Below, piece after piece: positions 29,278 through 43,766 of a DNA stretch of 64,000 bases. The notes under the pieces were generated by a model that was given only the letters and a program-made list of their open reading frames with translations, had not been told where the DNA came from and searched no databases. The position numbers were made by a program, and so were the translations under genes. Source of the stretch: Monocercomonoides exilis (lineage: Eukaryota > Preaxostyla > Oxymonadida > Polymastigidae); contig LSRY02000018.1 in assembly GCA_001643675.2 (NCBI GenBank), positions 1,116,001 to 1,180,000 on the forward strand. The letters are read 5' to 3'. The stretch's first letter is position 1. Each line of letters begins with the position of its first letter.

Positions 29278-32200
29278 TCAATTCTTTTTGCTTTTAACCA
29301 ATTTTCTTTGCTTTTTCGTTTTTTCTTTATTTTTTTGTGTTTCGCTTTCTTTTTCATGTATTTTCGCTTTTTTCACAACCTTCTGTATTTGTGGCTTTCT
29401 TTGAACCTTGTGAGCCATTTTTCTCAACTTATCGGTCTTCGCATCTTTCTCAGCATTTTTGACTGTTGCAATTTGGTTGTCTTCTGCAGCAAGCCCTTTA
29501 AACTTGCTTTGCTTATCTTTTTCTTTTTTTTCAATCTGCTTCCTTTCAACATCTGCATCCTCAGCATTCGAATTTGTTGAAAAGAAGCTTTTACTTCCAG
29601 GAAATTCATGAGTTTGATTTATTTCGTTTCTTATTTCTTCTGTTTCCGAGTTAGATTTGTTGTATCTGTTCATTTTTTGTCCTTCTTTCAACTCATATCT
29701 CTTTTTTGATTCTAAATTCTTATCGATTTTAATTTTTGCTTTTTCATCTTCTTTTTCTGTCTTTATAAATAGTTCTTTATTTCTATCTTCGAAACTGTTC
29801 GCATCATTATTTTTTTCATCGACTTTTACAACTTCAACTTTGAATTGTTTGATGCCATTTTCACCTTCACTTTCTCCTTCTTTTTTATTTATTTCCTTTA
29901 CACGCTTTCTCTTCTCATATCTCAAGCTCTGACCTTCTGTTCCTCTATCCTCATCTTTCAATTCAGCCATAAGGATCCTCAACACTTTCTCCATTTCTCT
30001 TACTCCTTTCTCGTTCAACTCATTCAACTCCTCTGAAGATCCAATTTTATCAACCTTTGCCCGTTCGCCACAATCATCAAATGCCCACTCTGCGACAAGC
30101 GGACGCAGAGTCGAAAGATGTGTTGTTGTGTCCCATTCATTTGCAATAGAAGGAGAACGCGGGGAAGAAGAAAGAAGAGGAGATGATGCAGCAGCTGATA
30201 TGGAAGAAGAAGGAGATGCATTTGAAAGAGGAGGTGAAGCTGAGAATGCTTTTGAATCATCAGAGTTTCTATTTGACATTTGATCAGTTTTCAGTTGTTG
30301 TTCGCTTTGCTTTCCATTTGGATGGCTTTGGCTGTTGATGCGACGCATTTTGGAGCACAACAAACAGCGCGAATTGTGTAGTTCCTCTCGAGAATTACCA
30401 GAAACAGAGGAAGAAGGAGCTGAAAACGATGACTGATGAAGATAATATTCAGAATCATTCTCATTCAACTCATTCTTCAATTCTGGTTTTTCCTGCTCAG
30501 TAATAGAATTGGCCGATGCTGGAAAAGCCAACAAAGCACGAGGATCAGCATTTGCATTATGCAACTTGCGCTGAAGACAGATCCGCTGCTTGTTGATGGG
30601 TGAGATGACCCACTGAACACAGCTGTCATCTCCAATTGCAGGAGAAGTCTGAGAAGAAGAGGAAGAAGATGATGTTGTTGAAGAAGAAGGTGAAGTATTT
30701 GAAGATGAAGAAGGAGTCGCAATTGAATGCGGATGTAGATGCAATGGATCCAGCGGATTTGACAGCAAAGACGTCGCCTGAATGGAGTCTGCTCTTTCGT
30801 CCTCCTTCTTTGCATCGTAGACAACCCCAACTGGATACACCATCACTCGCTCTTCTTCACTCAGCCTGTCATCCACAAGCCCCCTGCGCAGCTCTTTCAG
30901 CTCATCATCTCGAAACCACGGCTCTTCAAACACATCTCCCTCATCAGCAGCATCGCCTTCATTGCCACCACCGCTTCCACTGCTCTTGCTTCTGCCTTTC
31001 TTCATTCCTATCCTTTCTCTCTCTTTCTCTCTCTCTTTCTTCTTCTCTATCTCCTTTTCCCTTAGCTGTGCCCGTAGCCCCACTGCCTGCTTCCTGCGCA
31101 AATACCACATTCCTGCCTCACCATACTCGATAGTCGTTCCACACCCAACGCAATGCAACAGTTGCCCCGATGAACAAGGCGAAGAAGGATGAATGTCGCG
31201 GCAAAGATAGCGATTGTGCATTGTGACAGCGACAAGCGGAGATGGTGATGCAGACGAAACCACAAATGGTCCGAGTGTTATGTTGACTGGAGAATATGGC
31301 GGAAGCACAGCTGGGTTGATAACAGTTGCTGATTGCAGCGGCTGAGAATGTGGAGAAGAGGAAGATGAATCAGGCGAATCAGAAGAAAGTGGCTGATATT
31401 GCTGGCTGGTAAACATATCTTCGCATTTCAGTGATAATCCCTTCGGAAGATCTGAGGAAGTTGATGATGATGATGATGAAGCTTGAAGAGCTCTCGAAGA
31501 AGAAGACGATGATGCAGCCAGAGCATCAACCACATCCTGTCTTGTTTCTTCTCCTTCTTCCATTTCATAGCCGTCTACCACAACAGACCCCGGCGGAAGC
31601 ACAAACCGCACAAAGTAGATCCCATCTCCCAGCCCGTTGAAGCAGAACCCGCAGTTTTCTGTGCGAGTGGCAGCGACTTCAACTCTTTCGCTGTTCAGCA
31701 GCACGACAAACACACCCCGCAGCGAGTGGATTGTGCTGAACGAGCCACACGTTGGACACAACGTCCGCGACGGCAGATGGCGCGGAGACGAAAACAGAGG
31801 CGACGACGAAAGAGGAACAGCAGATGAGCTAAATGAAGTCGGAGATGCGACGGTTGCTGCTGCACCATTCAGCAACGTCTGAGTAGATAACTCAGAAGAA
31901 GTCGGTTTCTTTTTGTCGCCCGTTAATGCTTGATCGTTCAGACGTCTTATTCGACTGTTTTTCAAACCATTTGCTCTTTCTTTTCTTTCGTATCGCAACT
32001 TCCTCTCGTTCCTCAGCGCTTCCATCCTTTCTTTTTGCTCCTCGCTTGCCATCTGCGTCTTTTCTGTGCTGAATATCTTCTCCTTCTCTCTGTTGTAGTC
32101 TGACAGCAGTTCAGTCCTCATCTTCCCTCGTGCTGCTTCTGCTGCATCCACATTCCCCATCTTTCCAAAGCCCAACGACGACAGAATATCCCCCGCTGAT

Positions 32201-35200
32201 GGTGACTGGCCAAATTGTGGCGTGTCTGCTCTTCCTGCTTGGAGAGGATAAGGAGCACGGCGTGAGGGAGAAGACGACGAAGAGGAAGGAGAGTATGAAG
32301 GATTTGGCGGGCCAATTGGAGGCTGATAAGCAGACGGAGATGAAGGAGTTGTTGATGAGGGCGAGGAAGATGACTGGGCAGGTGGCTGCATCACAGTCGG
32401 CTGGCTTCCTCCTCCGTCCTGTACTCCATTGTTATTGAAGCTGTCTTCTTCTCTTTCTCTTTCCATTTCTCTTTCCTTTTGCAGCTGCCTTTCCTTCTCC
32501 TGTGCCATCAACTTCATCATTTCTGGAGTGGCCTTGTGGCAGTAGTGAGCATTGGGGCATATTTTGCAGAGAAGATTGACTTTTCCACAGAGCGAAGAGC
32601 GGAGGGGAGTTACAGGCACATCCACAAACGCTGATGAAGAAGCAGACACAAACACAGAAAACGAGCGGAAGGGAAGCGACGATTGAGGCGGAGGAGGAGG
32701 AAGAGGAGGGCAAAATGAAGAAGAAAAAGAAGAGCCTTGTTGTGCACCGTTGAGCGACTGGAGCGATTGGAGTGAGGTTTCGCTGTCAGAAAAGAGAGGA
32801 ATGCAGTTGAATGACTGGGAAGGTAAACGGTTGATGAATGGCATGCTCAGCTCAACAGGGTTTGTTGTGTGGATGTTGACATGTGCATTTGAAGTGCCTT
32901 CTTCGCTGTCTTCGTCGCCCATCAGCCCAAACACAATTCGTTCAAACAGCTTTTCGCGGCTGGCTGGTTCGTTTGGCTGAGAAGATAGAAGAGGATTGGA
33001 CACGCTCGACGACAGCTTCCGAAGAGATGCCAAAGAAGAAGATGATGACAGCCTGGAAATAGGAATTGGTCCGACAATAACTGTAAATTCAACAGGAGTG
33101 AGTGATTGTGTAACGTTTGTAAATGAAAATCTTCCGTTGTTGTTTGTTGTGGTCTGTGCAATCAGAATTTGTGAGCGATACAGCTGCACAATAATACCTG
33201 AGATTCCGTTGCTCCAAAGATCAGAAAGCAAAGAAGAAGAAGGCGAAGAGGAAGAAGATGACGATCCAACAGTGTTTTGTGTGTTGTAACTATCCACATA
33301 ATACACAATACCATCAATCCTATTCGAGCACGCTGAAACACACGAGAACTGGAAATCTGCTCTAGCAAACGATGCGCCCTGCGACACAGCGCCTGAAGCA
33401 TTCCCCTGTTCGCCCACGACGACCGTCTGAGTGAGGATGACAGGCGGCACACACAGCGGCGACTGGGCAATGAGTGTATACACTCCACTGGGAACGTTGC
33501 TGAGCATGTACATCCCATCGGCGTCGCTAATTGTGCCCAGAACAGTCCCATTTGGCAGAGTGAGAGAGAGATGCGTGCCTTTCGCCGGCCGCTCGCAGAT
33601 GCCGCGGCGCTGGCAGTCGATGCACGTCTGACCGATGACGCCTCTTCTCGTGCCACACAGAGAAGGATCATTCAGAGCGAGGTCGAGTGACACATTTGAC
33701 GACGGCTGAAGGAGAATGCGGGTGACGAAGATGAATTTGGAGGAAGAGGAAGAGGAAGAAGAAGCGGATGTGAAGGGTCCAATGAACAAGTCGTATGTGC
33801 CTGGTGGAATGAAGTAAAAACGTGCTATGCCAAATCCATCTGTATCTTCATCGAAGATCAACCTTGTTGTGTCTAATCGAATGCTCTTTTTGGAAGCATC
33901 TCCCTCAGCCCCGCCTGCACCTGCTTCTCCATCCTCTTCTCCTTCTCCTTCTCCTTCCTCCACTCTTCCTCTTCCCACCACCTCCTCTTCCCCGTCTTTC
34001 ACCTCCCTCAGCTCAATCGTCTTCCCCACAATTGGCTGGAAGGGCTCGTCACAGACGCCATCGCTGTCACAATCCAAACAGGCAGAAACAGTCAAATTTG
34101 TCGCATTTGCCGGCGGAGGAGGGACGGGCGGGTCGCAAACAGCAGCACAATAGAGAGGAAGGTGGAGGGCAGCCACAGATGCTGGATGAGGAGTGAAGGA
34201 GAGATTCAGAAATGTACCGCCTTCAGACGAGAGAGTGAAGAGGGCACGTTCAAATGAAGAGGAAGAAGACAAAGAAGAAGATGAAGACGATGATGATGCT
34301 GCTGTTGTTGGACAGAATGGTCCCATTGACAGTGTCACCGCTGGCTCTGGTGAAAGCGGGACAAAAGGGACAGTAAACAAGAAAGAGCCGTCTCTGTCAG
34401 TGATTGTGGAGATAGTTTGCTCGTTGATGGTCAAATAGACAGGCACGCCCACCAGAGGAGGCGTGTATTCTGTTTGAGAAGGGTCATCGGGATCGATTGG
34501 GACTGTTTGGCATCTTCCTGTTCTGTTGCAGTCTAAGCAGGCGACGCCTGCAATGAGAGAGGTGCAGAGAAGAGGGTTTCGGATGCGGATGTCGTGTGCC
34601 AGTGACTCATTGGCTGTGAAGGAGATGACATCTGAATATTGCACTTTCATTCCAGTTGGCAGCTCGCCTTCGAAATATGCTGTGTAGTTTCCGACTCCGA
34701 TGCCTTCAAACGAATATAATCCATCTACAACGGCAGCTGTCACATTGGTGATGGCATAAGACGCTGCTGCTGCCAAAGAAGAAGAAGAAGAAGAAGGTTG
34801 AGAAGGAGATGAATAGAAACGGAGGTCTATGCTTTTTGCCTGCTGTCTTTGTGAAGGAGTAGCTGCTGCCGTGCGTGTGGTTGTTGTGGTTGTCGTCGTC
34901 GTCGTTGTTTGAACAGGAGCTTTTCCGCTTCCTCCTCTCACTTTCGTCTTTGTGGTGGTGGAAGAAGAGGATGTTGCTGATCCGTCTGTTGGTGCTCTGC
35001 TTCCACCAACACGAATGGATGTGGGAGAAGAAGAAGAAGCAGAAGAAGCATAAGGAGAAGCCAATGTTCTTGGATTAACACCAGAAGATGAAGAATACAA
35101 GGCATCTGAGTCAGCCAGCAGCACATTCGCATCGACCAGAGTGATTGTGCCGTTGAGAGCCAGCTGCGTCTCGTTCTCATCGCCACACACCAGCCACACA

Positions 35201-38200
35201 CTGCCACTCACATTCCCTTCGCACAGCAGCCCACAGGTGAGCACCAGCTCCACCGGAAGCGGAGCATCCAGCGATGAGTCGTTGACTGTCACACTCGCAA
35301 AGGCAGTCGCTCTGGTTGGCCCGCACTCAATCGACGTTGAGATCAAATAGCCGCCAGACTCAGCCACAGCGCCGGTGCTGAAGTTTCCTCTGTCATCGGT
35401 GTAATACGTGGCAGCTGCTTGTGAGGCGATGGAGGTGATGGTGACGGGGTGGTTGGGGATGGGAGTGAGAAGAGAAGAAGAAGAAGAAGAAGAAGCAGTT
35501 GAACAAGCAAATACAACACTGCCTGTGATTGCCTTTGGAGCTGGCAGATGAGACTGGCAGAGGTTTGTTCCCTCGGGTGGGCGGAAAGGAACACGCACAC
35601 GAGGATCAAACAGGCCATTCACAGTGATGTTGGCCAGCTCCATTCCAGGCTGTGTGTTGCTGGCAAGGTAGAGCGTATATTCCCCCACTGGGACATTCTG
35701 TGCTTCTCCTACGCCTTCTTCATCGGTGTCGAAGAGATAGTAGAAAGGGGACATAAAGGAGTAGAGGAGGAAGGAGTCTGAGACAGGGACGAAGGGGATG
35801 TCACATTGAGGACAAGAAGAGGAAGAGGAAGAGGAAGAAGAAGAAGAAGAGGTAGAAGAAGGGGTGTTGCAAGCTAAGCAGACTTCAACATAGACTGTGG
35901 ATAAATCAGATGGCTGCGACTGGAGAGGGATGTTTGATGTGTTTTTGGGTGAAGTGAGGCTGGGAAGGAGAGAAAGAGAAGAAGGAAAATGAGAAGAAAT
36001 AGGAGAAGGAGAGGAAGATGATGATGATGATTTTGTTTGAGAAGGTTTTTGTCTCAGAGATTTTGCTGGTTTTGTGTTGAGAGAGGCAGAAGGAGGGTGG
36101 TTGATGAATGAAGGGGAGAAAGAACTGAAAGGAGAAAAAGAAGAAGAGGAAGGAGAAGGAGAAGAAGGTGAAAATGAGGAAGAAAAGGGAGAATTGTTAG
36201 AAGAATCAAAAGGAGATTGGAAAGAGCCAAAAGAGGAAGTGTAGAACTCGTCAGGTGCTGAAGAAGAAGGAGAAGCAGAAGAGGAATAAACAGGCTGTGA
36301 TTGTGTTGTGATTGAAGGCTCTTTTGGAAATGAGTCAAAATTGATGTCTCTATCTGCAAATGGCTTGAAATGAGGAAAAGAGTCAAAATCTTCCTCTGTG
36401 TATTTGCCTTCCTTTCCTTTTTTTGCTGGCAAAGTGGAAGAAGATGTCGATTTAGTCGTTACAGTTGTCTTTGTTGATGTCTTCGTAACGGTTTTTTCTT
36501 CTGTGTTTCCATCTTCCTGTTTAGTGTTCTCTCTTCTTTTGATTGTCTTGCTCCCTTCGCCTTCATTCTGCTTCTTCTGCTTCTCCTTCTCTTCTTCGCT
36601 TTTCACAAACAACATCACTTTCCCTTCTTCATCATATACTCTTTCTCTTCCTTCTCTTTCACTTTCTTCTCTTTCTCCAGCCACAAACATCACCCCTTCA
36701 TCTTCGTCTGGCTCAAACTGGGCAAATTCACTCATCCACCCCATCATTCCATTCACATCTTCATTTTTTCCTCTTTTTCCTCTTTTTTCTTTGTTCTCCT
36801 CTTCAATCATCTCCTTCATCATCTCCATCGCTTCCTCTTCCTCTTCATTTGCCTCAGAAACTTTATATTCCACGCCTTCTTCCAAAAACAGAAGCAAACT
36901 TCCTGTTTGGGGTGTTCGAAATACACCTCGATTGTTCACTTCTGGATGAGGAACAGGAGGCAATGGATGGATCTTTAAGAGGGAATTTGGCTTTGGAATA
37001 CATTTTTGATTGCCTTTTTCTTCATTCTCTTTATTTTCATTGTTTAATTTTGTTGATTTTGCATTTAAAGGCTTATTTTGAATTTTGGTGGTCTTCGCTT
37101 TTCTGATCTTAACAGAAGGAGAATGAGAAGGAGAAGAAGAAGAAGAAGGCAATTTTGATTCATTTGGAGATAATTTTTGTGTTGAAGTATTTTCCCTTTC
37201 TTTTGAGCTGATTTCACTTTCACAGGAAACAATATGCACTTCCACAAGAGGAATGACATTTGAACAGAGAGCATCAGAGGAAAGAGGGAAAGAGAGGAAG
37301 GTGTGCTTATTTGGAAAGAGTAGAACTTCGAAAGAGGAGGAAGAGGAAAGAAGAGGGGAACGGAAAGAAGAAGGAGAGGGAGAAGGAGAAGGAGAAGGAG
37401 AAGGCAAAGAACGGGAAGAAGAAAGAGGAGAAAGGTTTTTGAACGAAGTAGAAGAAGAAGATGTATTTGCAATAGACTTGCTGTATGCAACAGGAAGAAG
37501 ATAACGCTTTTGAGTGTGTTTCAATTGACTTCCTCTTTCAAAATTGGTATTTTCATCTAATTCTTCAAAAGATATGTCATTTTTTGTGTCTTCTTCAGGA
37601 ATTTCTGTGCTTTGTTGATCAAAAGCACCAAGGTCATTTGATAATAATCCATTTTTATTTGCTAAATTTATGTTTCTATAAGAAATATAAGGTTCATTTC
37701 TCATCTTTCTCTCATTTGAAATTTTCTCAATTTTTGGCTTAATTCCATCTTTATCCTTAACCACTTTCACTTTTTGTTCTTTCTCTTTCTCCTTCTCTTT
37801 AATTTTATCTTTCTCCTTCACACTTCCCTTTAACCAATTGCTGTTTAATTTGTATCCAGCGAATTCTGCCTCCACATTCAGCCGTGTTCTGCCTGGGCGC
37901 AGCTTCTTCACAGAAAAAACGCCTTCTTCTCCAATTTGAACTTCGCGACTGGAAAACTCGTCACCCATAAGAGGAAGTTTGAGAGAAGAAGAAGATTTCT
38001 TTTTGATTGTGGAACTTTTTGTTGATGAAGAAGAAGAAACGGAGGAGGAGGAAGAAGAAGAAGAAGTTGATGTTGATGGTTTCTTTACTGCTGGTTTGAC
38101 TGATGATGAAGAAGAAGATGAAGATGAAGCAGAAGATTTTGGTTGTGTTTTGTCTGTTTTCGCTTTTCTTTTGATCTTCGATGTTGCATTCCCTTCATTC

Positions 38201-40138
38201 ATCACATTCAACCCTCTCATCAACTCTGCCGCATCTTCATTTCCCATCAAAATATTATCATTTCCTTCTCCTTCTCCTTCTTTACCATCTTCTTCTTCTG
38301 CTTCTGCTTCTGATGCCACTTGTTGCAATCCGCTTATCTTTCCCTTTGAGATCGGAATGAAGTTGTCTGTGCAGTTGCCTTCGCCCGCACAATCCACGCA
38401 AACAACACCAGTCAGCGCTGCTTGGCACATCGGATGGTATCTGAAGGAGGAGTCTTCATTAGACAGGGAATTGGAGGATGAACTGAGAGGAGGAGAAAGA
38501 GAAGAAGAAGAAGAAGAAGGTGAGTGAAGACGCAAAGAAGGCACAAAAGGCGAAAGAGGGAAGAAAATGTGGACGATATCTGGCTGTCCATAAAGCGACA
38601 AGGCGATTGTTGTTGGCGACGGCTGTGGAAAATGAGCAGACAGAAAAGAAGGAAGAGTCAGAGAAACGGTGCAGTTGACTGTGCTTTGTGCTTCTGTTTG
38701 GGCTGAGTCTGCATCTGGAATAGAAATAGCTGTTTGGCTTTTATTTTTATTTTTATTTTTGAGAAGGGTGTTTAGATTTGAAAACACAGCACATCCCCTT
38801 CGGATAGACTGTGTGATGTTTGGGAAGATGTTATTTGGAGAAGATAGTGTCACAACTGAGCCGTCAAGTGGAATGGAAAACGAAGAGCAATGTTCAGCTG
38901 ATATGAATAGAAAGAAATATTAATAAAGGAAATAATAATTGTTATTGGATATTTTGGATTGTTTGAGTTGAAACAATATTTCAGAGAAAAATTCAATGAA
39001 AAAGATCAAAATAAGAAGAAAGAATGGTAAAAAAAATCAATAGAATAGCATTAAACAAGTTTTAACTTAAAAAAAGAGCATACTTTCATCGCAGTCGATG
39101 CATGCACTCACAACAACAGTGGATTGTTTGTATTGGCATTCATTCATTGATTCGGCTGGAGTGAAGGCAATTTGAACAATGTTGAAGGCTGAACTGGAAT
39201 TGGCATATATCTGAGCTTCTTTATACAAAACAGAGGATCCGTCGACTTTATGCGAAACACATTAGAATGCCACAGAAATTAGGAAAAAAGAAATTTGAGT
39301 AATTTGTTAAAATAAGATGCATTTATAATAAAAAAAATGTGCAAACATTTTTTAACTCTCAACGTGTAATCTCCTTCAGCTGGCAAATCAAAAAGGCAGA
39401 CCCCGTTTCTCACTTTTCCTTCAAAAAATATGGCTCCGTTAGCAGAAGCCCCACACCAAATGTTCTGAGTTTGAAGAGTTTCAAAAGCATTTGAGTCTTT
39501 TGACTCGTTAGATCCACAATCATGTACAAGGACGATTTCAGCAGGAATTGATTTCGTTCCTATAATGCTTCTAAGAACAAATTCTTTCTTTGAGTCTTTC
39601 ATGTTGGCAAAAAAAGTCTATTAACAGCGAAAATTAAAGAAAAAATTCACAAATGCATATTAGAAAATAGCATACAAATGAAGGGTTTCCAATAGCATTT
39701 TCCATTTGAATCAAAAATTTCATGGTTTTTGGACTTTCCGAAAAATTGATTTTGTCAAAAGAAATTTTAACATCAACAGGGTGTTGTGCATCTCCAATGT
39801 TTTGCAAAAGTTGAAAATCTTTTTCTTTCCTTGCAATGACATGGATATTTTTCGCACTTTGCGATGAAACATTTGTTATTTTACAGTCTGAAGAAACAAA
39901 TAAAAATTCGTTTAAAAATTCCATTCAAACCTTCGTGACAAAAAATTGAAAATTCCGAGGAAGAAAAATTAAGAGCATTAAAATATGTAATAGATAATTC
40001 TATTTGATTGTTTTGTTTTGTTTTTGTTTCTATTACGCAAAACGGCGAGTTATTTTGATCATCAGCAAGTGCCTTATACTTCAAGCTAGAAGCAGTTCTT
40101 AGCAAAAAGCAAAGACACAAAATAATGTAACTTTGCAT
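29278..40138 (-). CDS. Giant secreted protein with C-x-D-C / prealbumin-like modules (3490 aa)
   Basis: Five exons, 39931-40138, 39676-39887, 39347-39617, 39084-39245 and 29278-38897, joined by GT-AG introns of 43, 58, 101 and 186 nt. Phases agree throughout. The N-terminus MQSYIILCLCFLLRTASS is a signal peptide. The protein repeats a short motif (ACIDCDETEHC, VCVDCAGEGNC, ACLDCNRTGRC, ACLDCDSDGVC, TCIDCQRRGIC), each followed by a beta-sandwich unit with turns such as DRDGSFLF, SDADGMYMLSNVPSGVYTL and TNNNGRFSFTNV. These resemble the SdrD-B/carboxypeptidase-regulatory (transthyretin-like) folds used in surface adhesins. Between them are long Ser-rich and acidic low-complexity segments and a very basic Lys-rich tail. 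No TM helix was seen. Probably exported; function unknown. Convergent with the receptor gene. Confidence 0.85.
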
Positions 40139-40779
40139 CTAAAGTGCGAAATTAGAGATTTACCGAAAGAATTTCCTTCAAAGCCCCATGTTTTACAATG
40201 CCTATCACACATAAAAAATCATGGGATCACAAAGGAATAAAGTGTTATTTTGGGGATGAAACAAAATATTTCATATGTGTTGATGATTAATAAATCAGTG
40301 CATTACCCCAAAAAAATATTCATAAAGTATTTGTTATTTTTTGAGGTTTTGATATATTTTTCAATATCTCGCAAATGTTTATATTTTTGTAAAAATGAAG
40401 AATAATGTTCTGGAAAAAAAATGATAGAAGAGCTCAATGCATTGCATAACTATCATGAAAGTGCACCGTTTTCAATTATAAAAACGCCAATAGTGCTCAC
40501 ATTTGTAACGTTAATAAAATAAACACAAAAGCATTTAAATTTGAAATAATTTTCTTTCAGAAATAAAAATTCATAAACAGTCTCAAAATTTTAATAAATA
40601 AGTTGAGCAAAATATCTTGAAAGAGAAATTCATATAAAAATAAAATAAAGTTTTGAGTGCGACAATCTCTTTAATGAAATACAATTTATTGCAACAGATA
40701 AAGAAAAATAAAAATAATTAAAAAATATGTTTTTCTCTTTACAGCTCTCGGATTCTGTACGGAAAACTCAATTATATTA
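40139..40779. other. AT-rich intergenic region
   Basis: About 640 bases between the start of the 3490-aa gene and the stop of the next minus-strand gene. No coding frame; it must include the promoter of the former. Confidence 0.4.
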
Positions 40780-43133
40780 TTAATATTTTACAAGTAAATT
40801 AGTCTCCTCTGCATCCTTCCTTCCAATCTTTCTTTTCTTGAGCCAGCATCCCAAGCACACAAACACCCCAATCAATATCCCCAATGCTGCAACACCTCCA
40901 ATTGCAATTCCAACAATTGCACCAACAGACAGCTTCGGCTTGTTATCTTCATCAACTTTCTTGATGTTTATCGCTTGGTTGTTGAGCTCCCACATGTCAG
41001 CGCTGAGCGAATCTGAGCCATTTCCTGCAATGTTGACCCACACATACACAAATGGCTTCTCGGGCACCTCAGCCGAAAGACTGGAAAGATCCACTGGTTT
41101 CTCCATGAAAAACTCAAAATATGGCGAACCTGTAACTGGATAAGAGGAAGATTCCGACAATGAAAATGGAGCAGAAGGCGCAGAAGAGGATTTCAGAGCA
41201 GTGAAACTCGATTCTGGATTGATCACCTTGTAAGACAGAGGAACGATAATGTGCTTTTTTTTAGAAAATAAAGGAGACTCATCAGAGTCGAGACTAATCC
41301 ACAGATGTGGATTAAACGGAAAATAGTTCTTGCCGCTAAGATGCAGCGCCGGCAGCATTGGATAGTCTTCAGAAAGCATCGTACGTGGTGAGACAGTTGA
41401 TGTTGTTGCTGCTTGAGCACTGCATTTAAACCATTTGCCTGTCGTCCCGTTCAGATGCTGTTCGCACACATCATCACAAATTGAGTCTGGAGCAACGTAT
41501 ATTTTGTTGGAATACAAAGCAGCAGACGTTGTTTCACTTGGAGCTGTGCTTTCAAAGCCCAGCATCTCCTTCTTTCCATTTGCCATTCCGTCTTCTGGCA
41601 TCTTCATTCTCAGAATAGAATTCTCGCAGCTGATGTCGAGTGGATATTGTACTCCGCTTTCGCTCATCACGTTGCTATTCCTTTTCAACTGATCAATCAG
41701 CACATGCGCTCCTTTCTCCACAGTGACAGCAGCTCGCTGGCTGTTGCTGAATGTGTTGTTTGTCAAATGAACATGAAAGGCTGTTTCGTCTTCGTTTTCA
41801 TTTTTCTGGTAAAGCTTCTCATTTTCTGCTCCCAAAGCAGCGACAGCTCCTCCACAAGGCATGAATGCGAGTTTATTGAAACTGCTCAGAAGATGGTTGC
41901 GGGCTGAAGAAGAAGATGCAAATGAAGAATGAGTACTCAGACATGCATTCTCATCAAAAACAGTCTTTTCTACAACAACAACTGCCTTTGTCGCCTCATC
42001 TCCAAGAATTCTATTTGTATTTTTCTTAAAACTCTTTTTCATCCCTCCGTTCCTTTCGAAATATTTATGTCGAATGTTCTCATTGTTAATTTGTTCAACA
42101 ACATAAAGCCCTCCTCCTTTCTTATTTGCTGTGTTGCTTGAAAAATGAGACCCAGAAATACGAATTTTTGTACCAAAATCTGCTTCTTTGCCTGCATTTC
42201 TTGTTAATAATACACAAATACCTCCTCCATTATCTGCCTTGTTTTGCAAAAAATCACAATCTGTCAGTGTGTAGGTTTCCAAATTATGTTCGTGATTATC
42301 ATGTGCAATTGCATTTTCGGTATGGACTGGACTATTAATGTCAACTTCCCAATAAATTGCTCCTCCTTCAACTGCATCGCAATTCTCAAATTTTGTGCTT
42401 TCCAAGTTTATTGATTTGGCATCATTCGAAATTTTTAGCGCTCCTCCATTCTTACCCGACAAATGAGTAAATGTTGCTCCTTTTATTGTTGCGCTTGATC
42501 CTTGAGAAAGTTCTATTCCTGCGACCGAAGTAGTGCAATGATTTCGAATGGTAGTTTTGTATTCTTTCTGATCTTCATTTATTGATTCCAAGTTTAGTGT
42601 GGAATCAATTCCAACAATAAGCGCAGAGGTCCTTGTACTTGTTCCTTCATTCCATGATCCACTAATGTCGCATCCTTTTATGGAAAATACTTCACATTGC
42701 TCAATATAAATTGCTGAATAGTCATTTATAATAATTGAACATTTAACAAGATTTGCGCTGAGAATCAAAAAAATTTTATGGAGTTAAAATAAATTGAAAT
42801 ACAAGAAAAATACCTTTTAAGAGCCTTGAACGAAAACAATGGCTTCTTTTGTTCTTCATCCAGTTTCAAAGATTTCGATCCTTCACTTTGTTGGATTGTA
42901 AAATCAGTCAAGCCTCCTTTGTTTATTTCAATAGGCAATATATGTTTTTCGTCATCTTGAGGATCAATGTCTAGCGTTGTCTCACTTTGGAAGAATTCAT
43001 CCTGTTTGTTCAAAGTCTTGCATGGCTTTGTTTGATCATTTACTTCACAATTCTCATCGTTTCCATCATTCATGCGAATATACCAAATGTCTTTGGAGTA
43101 AATTGAAGACAAAATTATCAAAAAGAGAAGCAT
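40780..43133 (-). CDS. Type I membrane protein with beta-helix ectodomain (765 aa)
   Basis: Exons 42814-43133 and 40780-42757 with a 56-nt GT-AG intron (42758-42813; donor GTATTT, phase 2). I start at ATG 43131-43133, where MLLFLIILSSIYSKD gives a good signal peptide; an earlier in-frame ATG would add an unlikely leader. The ectodomain begins with DGNDENCEVNDQTKPCKTL, the family's C-x(7)-PCKTL motif. Beta-helix turns follow (KNGGALKIS, VEGGAIYWE, DNGGGICVL, KKGGGLYVV), then a less repetitive stalk. The TM helix VGAIVGIAIGGVAALGILIG leads into a short basic tail KKRKIGRKDAEETNLLVKY with a possible di-leucine sorting signal. Unlike the giant at 15.96 kb there is no kinase domain. Role probably surface display or adhesion. 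Confidence 0.88.
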
Positions 43134-43766
43134 TTTCAAAGATATGTGACAATTGAAATAAATTATGGATTCAATGAATGTTGAACATGAGAAATCCGAA
43201 CTGAACATACAGAAGAATTTTACATAACATTTTGTTCTCACCAAACAAAAAAAAACAATCTTTTCTTATAAAAAAAAACCTCAATTGAGTTGGTAGTTGA
43301 AGGAAAATATTTTATTAAAAAATAAAAAATAAAAAAAAGCAAACAACATCTCTTATAAATTAAATGAACACAATTCTTGATCGATAATATTACACTTTTG
43401 TAAAATGTTGAGTTGCATTTTTTATTATTTGCAAAAAATTGATAAATACCAAAAACACATTAAAAATTACAATTCTCGAGAAAAATAATTATTGAAGGTT
43501 TTCCATTTAAAAGAAATCATTTCTGCAATGAATTTCAAAAAAAATAAAACAAAAATAAAAATAAAAATAAAATCTTTTTCAATTTGTAAATTTTTAATTT
43601 TTGTAATGTGTGAAATATTTGAAAATATAATCAATCATGTGAGAACCTAATATTTTTAATTTAAATTGCTGAAATTCAGTCAACATTTCCTTTCTCGACA
43701 AAAAAAAGCGAAATGTGAACGAATCCCTTAAACTTTTCTTTATTTCTTTATGAAAAACAGGGATAT
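43134..43766. other. AT-rich intergenic region
   Basis: A-run and T-run rich, no coding frame. It holds the promoter of the 765-aa gene and the 3' end of the gene to the right. Confidence 0.4.
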
